A stretch of DNA of 64,000 nucleotides from Criblamydia sequanensis CRIB-18 (GTDB lineage: Bacteria > Chlamydiota > Chlamydiia > Chlamydiales > Criblamydiaceae), in contig NZ_CCEJ010000003.1 in NCBI RefSeq assembly GCF_000750955.1, positions 248,001-312,000 of the forward strand, written 5' to 3'. The notes beneath the pieces were generated by a model that saw only the letters and a program-made list of their open reading frames with translations, did not search any database and had not been told where the DNA came from. A program made the position numbers and the translations under genes. Below are positions 62,544 through 64,000 of this stretch, in pieces. Within the stretch, counting starts at the first letter, position 1; the number at the start of each line of letters is the position of its first letter.

Positions 62544-63887
62544 CTATTTTAAGAGGACGGGAAAAATTTCAAGAACAGGGTATTCCTCAATGTGAAATTG
62601 AGCTCTATTATAAACCATTTCGGCAATGTATTTAGCCGCATTTTCTCTAGCAAAAGTAAAAACAGTAGAGGGGCTTCTTTGATCGGCATCCCCATGAGAG
62701 TCAAAAAACTCGACCGTCCCGTTTTTTGGAAATCTAATGGCAAAAGATTCAGCGCCTGTTGTTAAAACAAAGCCGTGAACTTTTTTCTTATCGAAAATCT
62801 TCTGGAGGTGGTTTTGCAAAAGCTCTTGCGGCGGCCTTGAAGAATCAGAGGCCCTTAAGGCATTTAAGCCTTCAAAAAAGGCAGGATCCACATTTCCTAA
62901 TACTAAATTGGTGGAAAGGTCTGTTGGCACGCCATCAACAGTTGTCATTTGTAATTTTGGGTGATTGGTTAAAACTTCAAGCGCTTCCGCATTCCGCCCC
63001 TTCACAATCCCTAAATCTCGTTTTAAAAGGTTTTTTATATCGGTTGCGGAATAAATAGAGGCAGGCTCCTTTTCTAAGAAAGCAACCGAATACTCAGTGC
63101 ATCCATTTTCTTTGCCCACTTCTCTTTGGTTTAGGTTGCCCTTGGCTTTAGTGATTAATAGGGGCCCGTTAGGGATTACTTTAGGAATAGTAAGGGTCGG
63201 TTCGACTTCTATTTCTTTCTCTTTTTCTTTTTCCTTCTCTTTTTCTTGAGGGGCCCTTGCTTTAGGGGAGCTTGTTCCTAAAGCCGGAGGATTTCTTTTT
63301 GGGGTGCGCTCTTCATAATAAGCATCGAATTCTTCCTTTGTGATTTCCTCAGGTACAAGAGCACTTTCTATGGCTTCTTTATTCATGTAAGCTCTTTGAA
63401 GGTCTTCAATTCGAGAGGCTACAAGAGCCTTTCTTGCGCGAGCTTCAGGTTTTGAGGAAGCGGGGGCTCCTGAAGGGCCTGTTTTAGGCGGTTTATCCCA
63501 GGAAGTAACCGTGTTATTTAAGGCCGCGAGTATATCTTTTTTATTATAAAAGAAATTTCCGAGAAATTGCTTGATGCTGGTTAGAAAAATAATAAGAATG
63601 TTTGTTTTTTGACCAAGAGCTGTGTTTCCATCCGTATCTAATTTTACAAGGGTGTTTAAAATCGCTCGGCCTTTAGTTGGAGTGCCCGGAGTTTTTTTTA
63701 TAAGCTCTTCAGCTTTGGCATAAAAAGCATTTAATGAGGCTTTTCCCTCTAATCCCGGAATCGTGTAATAGCGACCTCCAAATGTGCCAATTTCAGCGAC
63801 GGCGTTCTTTAAAAAAGGCTCTAAGGTATCTATAGTTTGCTTGTCTAGCTCATCAGTCAGAAGTTTTTTAGAGGGAGGAGTCGTCAT
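62544..63887 (-). CDS. Herpesvirus-tegument-like cysteine protease (putative deubiquitinase)
   Basis: The 447-residue protein has a helical N-terminus (1-130), a Pro/Lys/Glu-rich linker with an EKEKEK run (213-234), and a C-terminal domain at about 245-447. That domain shows NQREVGKENGCTEYSVAFL (Gln254, Cys263) and later TVEFFDSHGD (Asp396, His398). The order Gln...Cys...Asp-Ser-His matches the catalytic layout of herpesvirus large-tegument deubiquitinases, where FDSH provides Asp and His. Fold and spacing also fit papain-like proteases in general, so the exact substrate (ubiquitin, NEDD8 or another) is inference. An anionic linker and no signal peptide fit type III secretion. GGAGA precedes the ATG. 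Confidence 0.75.
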   Translation of the reverse strand: MTTPPSKKLLTDELDKQTIDTLEPFLKNAVAEIGTFGGRYYTIPGLEGKASLNAFYAKAEELIKKTPGTPTKGRAILNTLVKLDTDGNTALGQKTNILIIFLTSIKQFLGNFFYNKKDILAALNNTVTSWDKPPKTGPSGAPASSKPEARARKALVASRIEDLQRAYMNKEAIESALVPEEITKEEFDAYYEERTPKRNPPALGTSSPKARAPQEKEKEKEKEKEIEVEPTLTIPKVIPNGPLLITKAKGNLNQREVGKENGCTEYSVAFLEKEPASIYSATDIKNLLKRDLGIVKGRNAEALEVLTNHPKLQMTTVDGVPTDLSTNLVLGNVDPAFFEGLNALRASDSSRPPQELLQNHLQKIFDKKKVHGFVLTTGAESFAIRFPKNGTVEFFDSHGDADQRSPSTVFTFARENAAKYIAEMVYNRAQFHIEEYPVLEIFPVLLK

Positions 63888-64000
63888 TTTATCTCCATTA
63901 TTATTTAATTATTATATCTAGAAATGTTAATAATTTTAACACTTCCGGATGAGAAAAGACACATTTTTTTATATTATTAGTCTTAAAATCAATACTGTAG

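Noticed and set aside
1-64000. tRNA, rRNA, CRISPR arrays and insertion sequences
   Set aside because: I looked for cloverleaf-type folds, rRNA-like stretches, regularly spaced repeats and transposase motifs by eye and saw none; a tRNAscan or ISfinder search would be decisive.

Overview
The window looks like chromosomal DNA of an environmental (Parachlamydia/Waddlia/Criblamydia-type) chlamydia. The evidence is AT-rich DNA with short intergenic gaps, the priA and lysS neighbourhood next to small conserved genes, a cation-transporting P-type ATPase, an acyltransferase/acyl-ACP synthetase, cysS, and many helical proteins of unknown function that look like secreted effectors. A complete 14-gene proton-pumping NADH dehydrogenase operon (nuoA to nuoN) argues against the genus Chlamydia, which uses Na+-NQR, and fits amoeba-associated relatives. 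The species cannot be fixed from the sequence alone.

Layout. 1-9806: a decayed duplicate gene end, a helical hypothetical, an alpha/beta hydrolase, a metal-type P-type ATPase with an altered phosphorylation motif, a small exported protein, an acyltransferase-ACP-ligase fusion and a leucine-rich repeat protein. 9819-14224: an enoyl-thioester reductase-like enzyme, cysS with a coupled small winged-helix gene and a ferredoxin, and a membrane-anchored EEP-family phosphodiesterase. 14388-23234: one giant gene (2948 residues) with a papain-like signature near the N-terminus and a P-loop/DEAD-box-like region in the last third. 23297-28411: a low-density region with a methyltransferase-like gene, a hydrophobic protein, a polyproline coiled-coil protein cut by a stop codon, and relics including a decayed RHH-antitoxin/MazF-toxin pair. 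28412-38017 (minus strand): lysS, a small membrane protein, priA, two hypotheticals, mutS and a RibBA paralogue lacking catalytic residues. 38183-45650: an MscS channel, a secreted beta-helix adhesin translationally coupled to a small beta-barrel protein, a protein with a possible ubiquitin-like N-terminus, and small hydrophobic proteins. 45910-59672: the nuo operon with a promoter candidate. 59676-63887 (minus strand): three co-directional effector-like genes.

The most striking content is the last cluster. One protein carries a recognisable RasGAP domain with the arginine-finger LFR motif and the FLRFF motif. One carries a C-terminal cysteine-protease signature (Q, C, then D-S-H) like the deubiquitinase of herpesvirus large tegument proteins. 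Between them is an acidic, repeat-containing, probably disordered protein. Together with the polyproline coiled-coil protein, the LRR protein, the EEP phosphodiesterase and the giant protein, the window looks rich in host-interaction functions placed between ordinary housekeeping genes. All functions are read from sequence motifs; no database search was possible.
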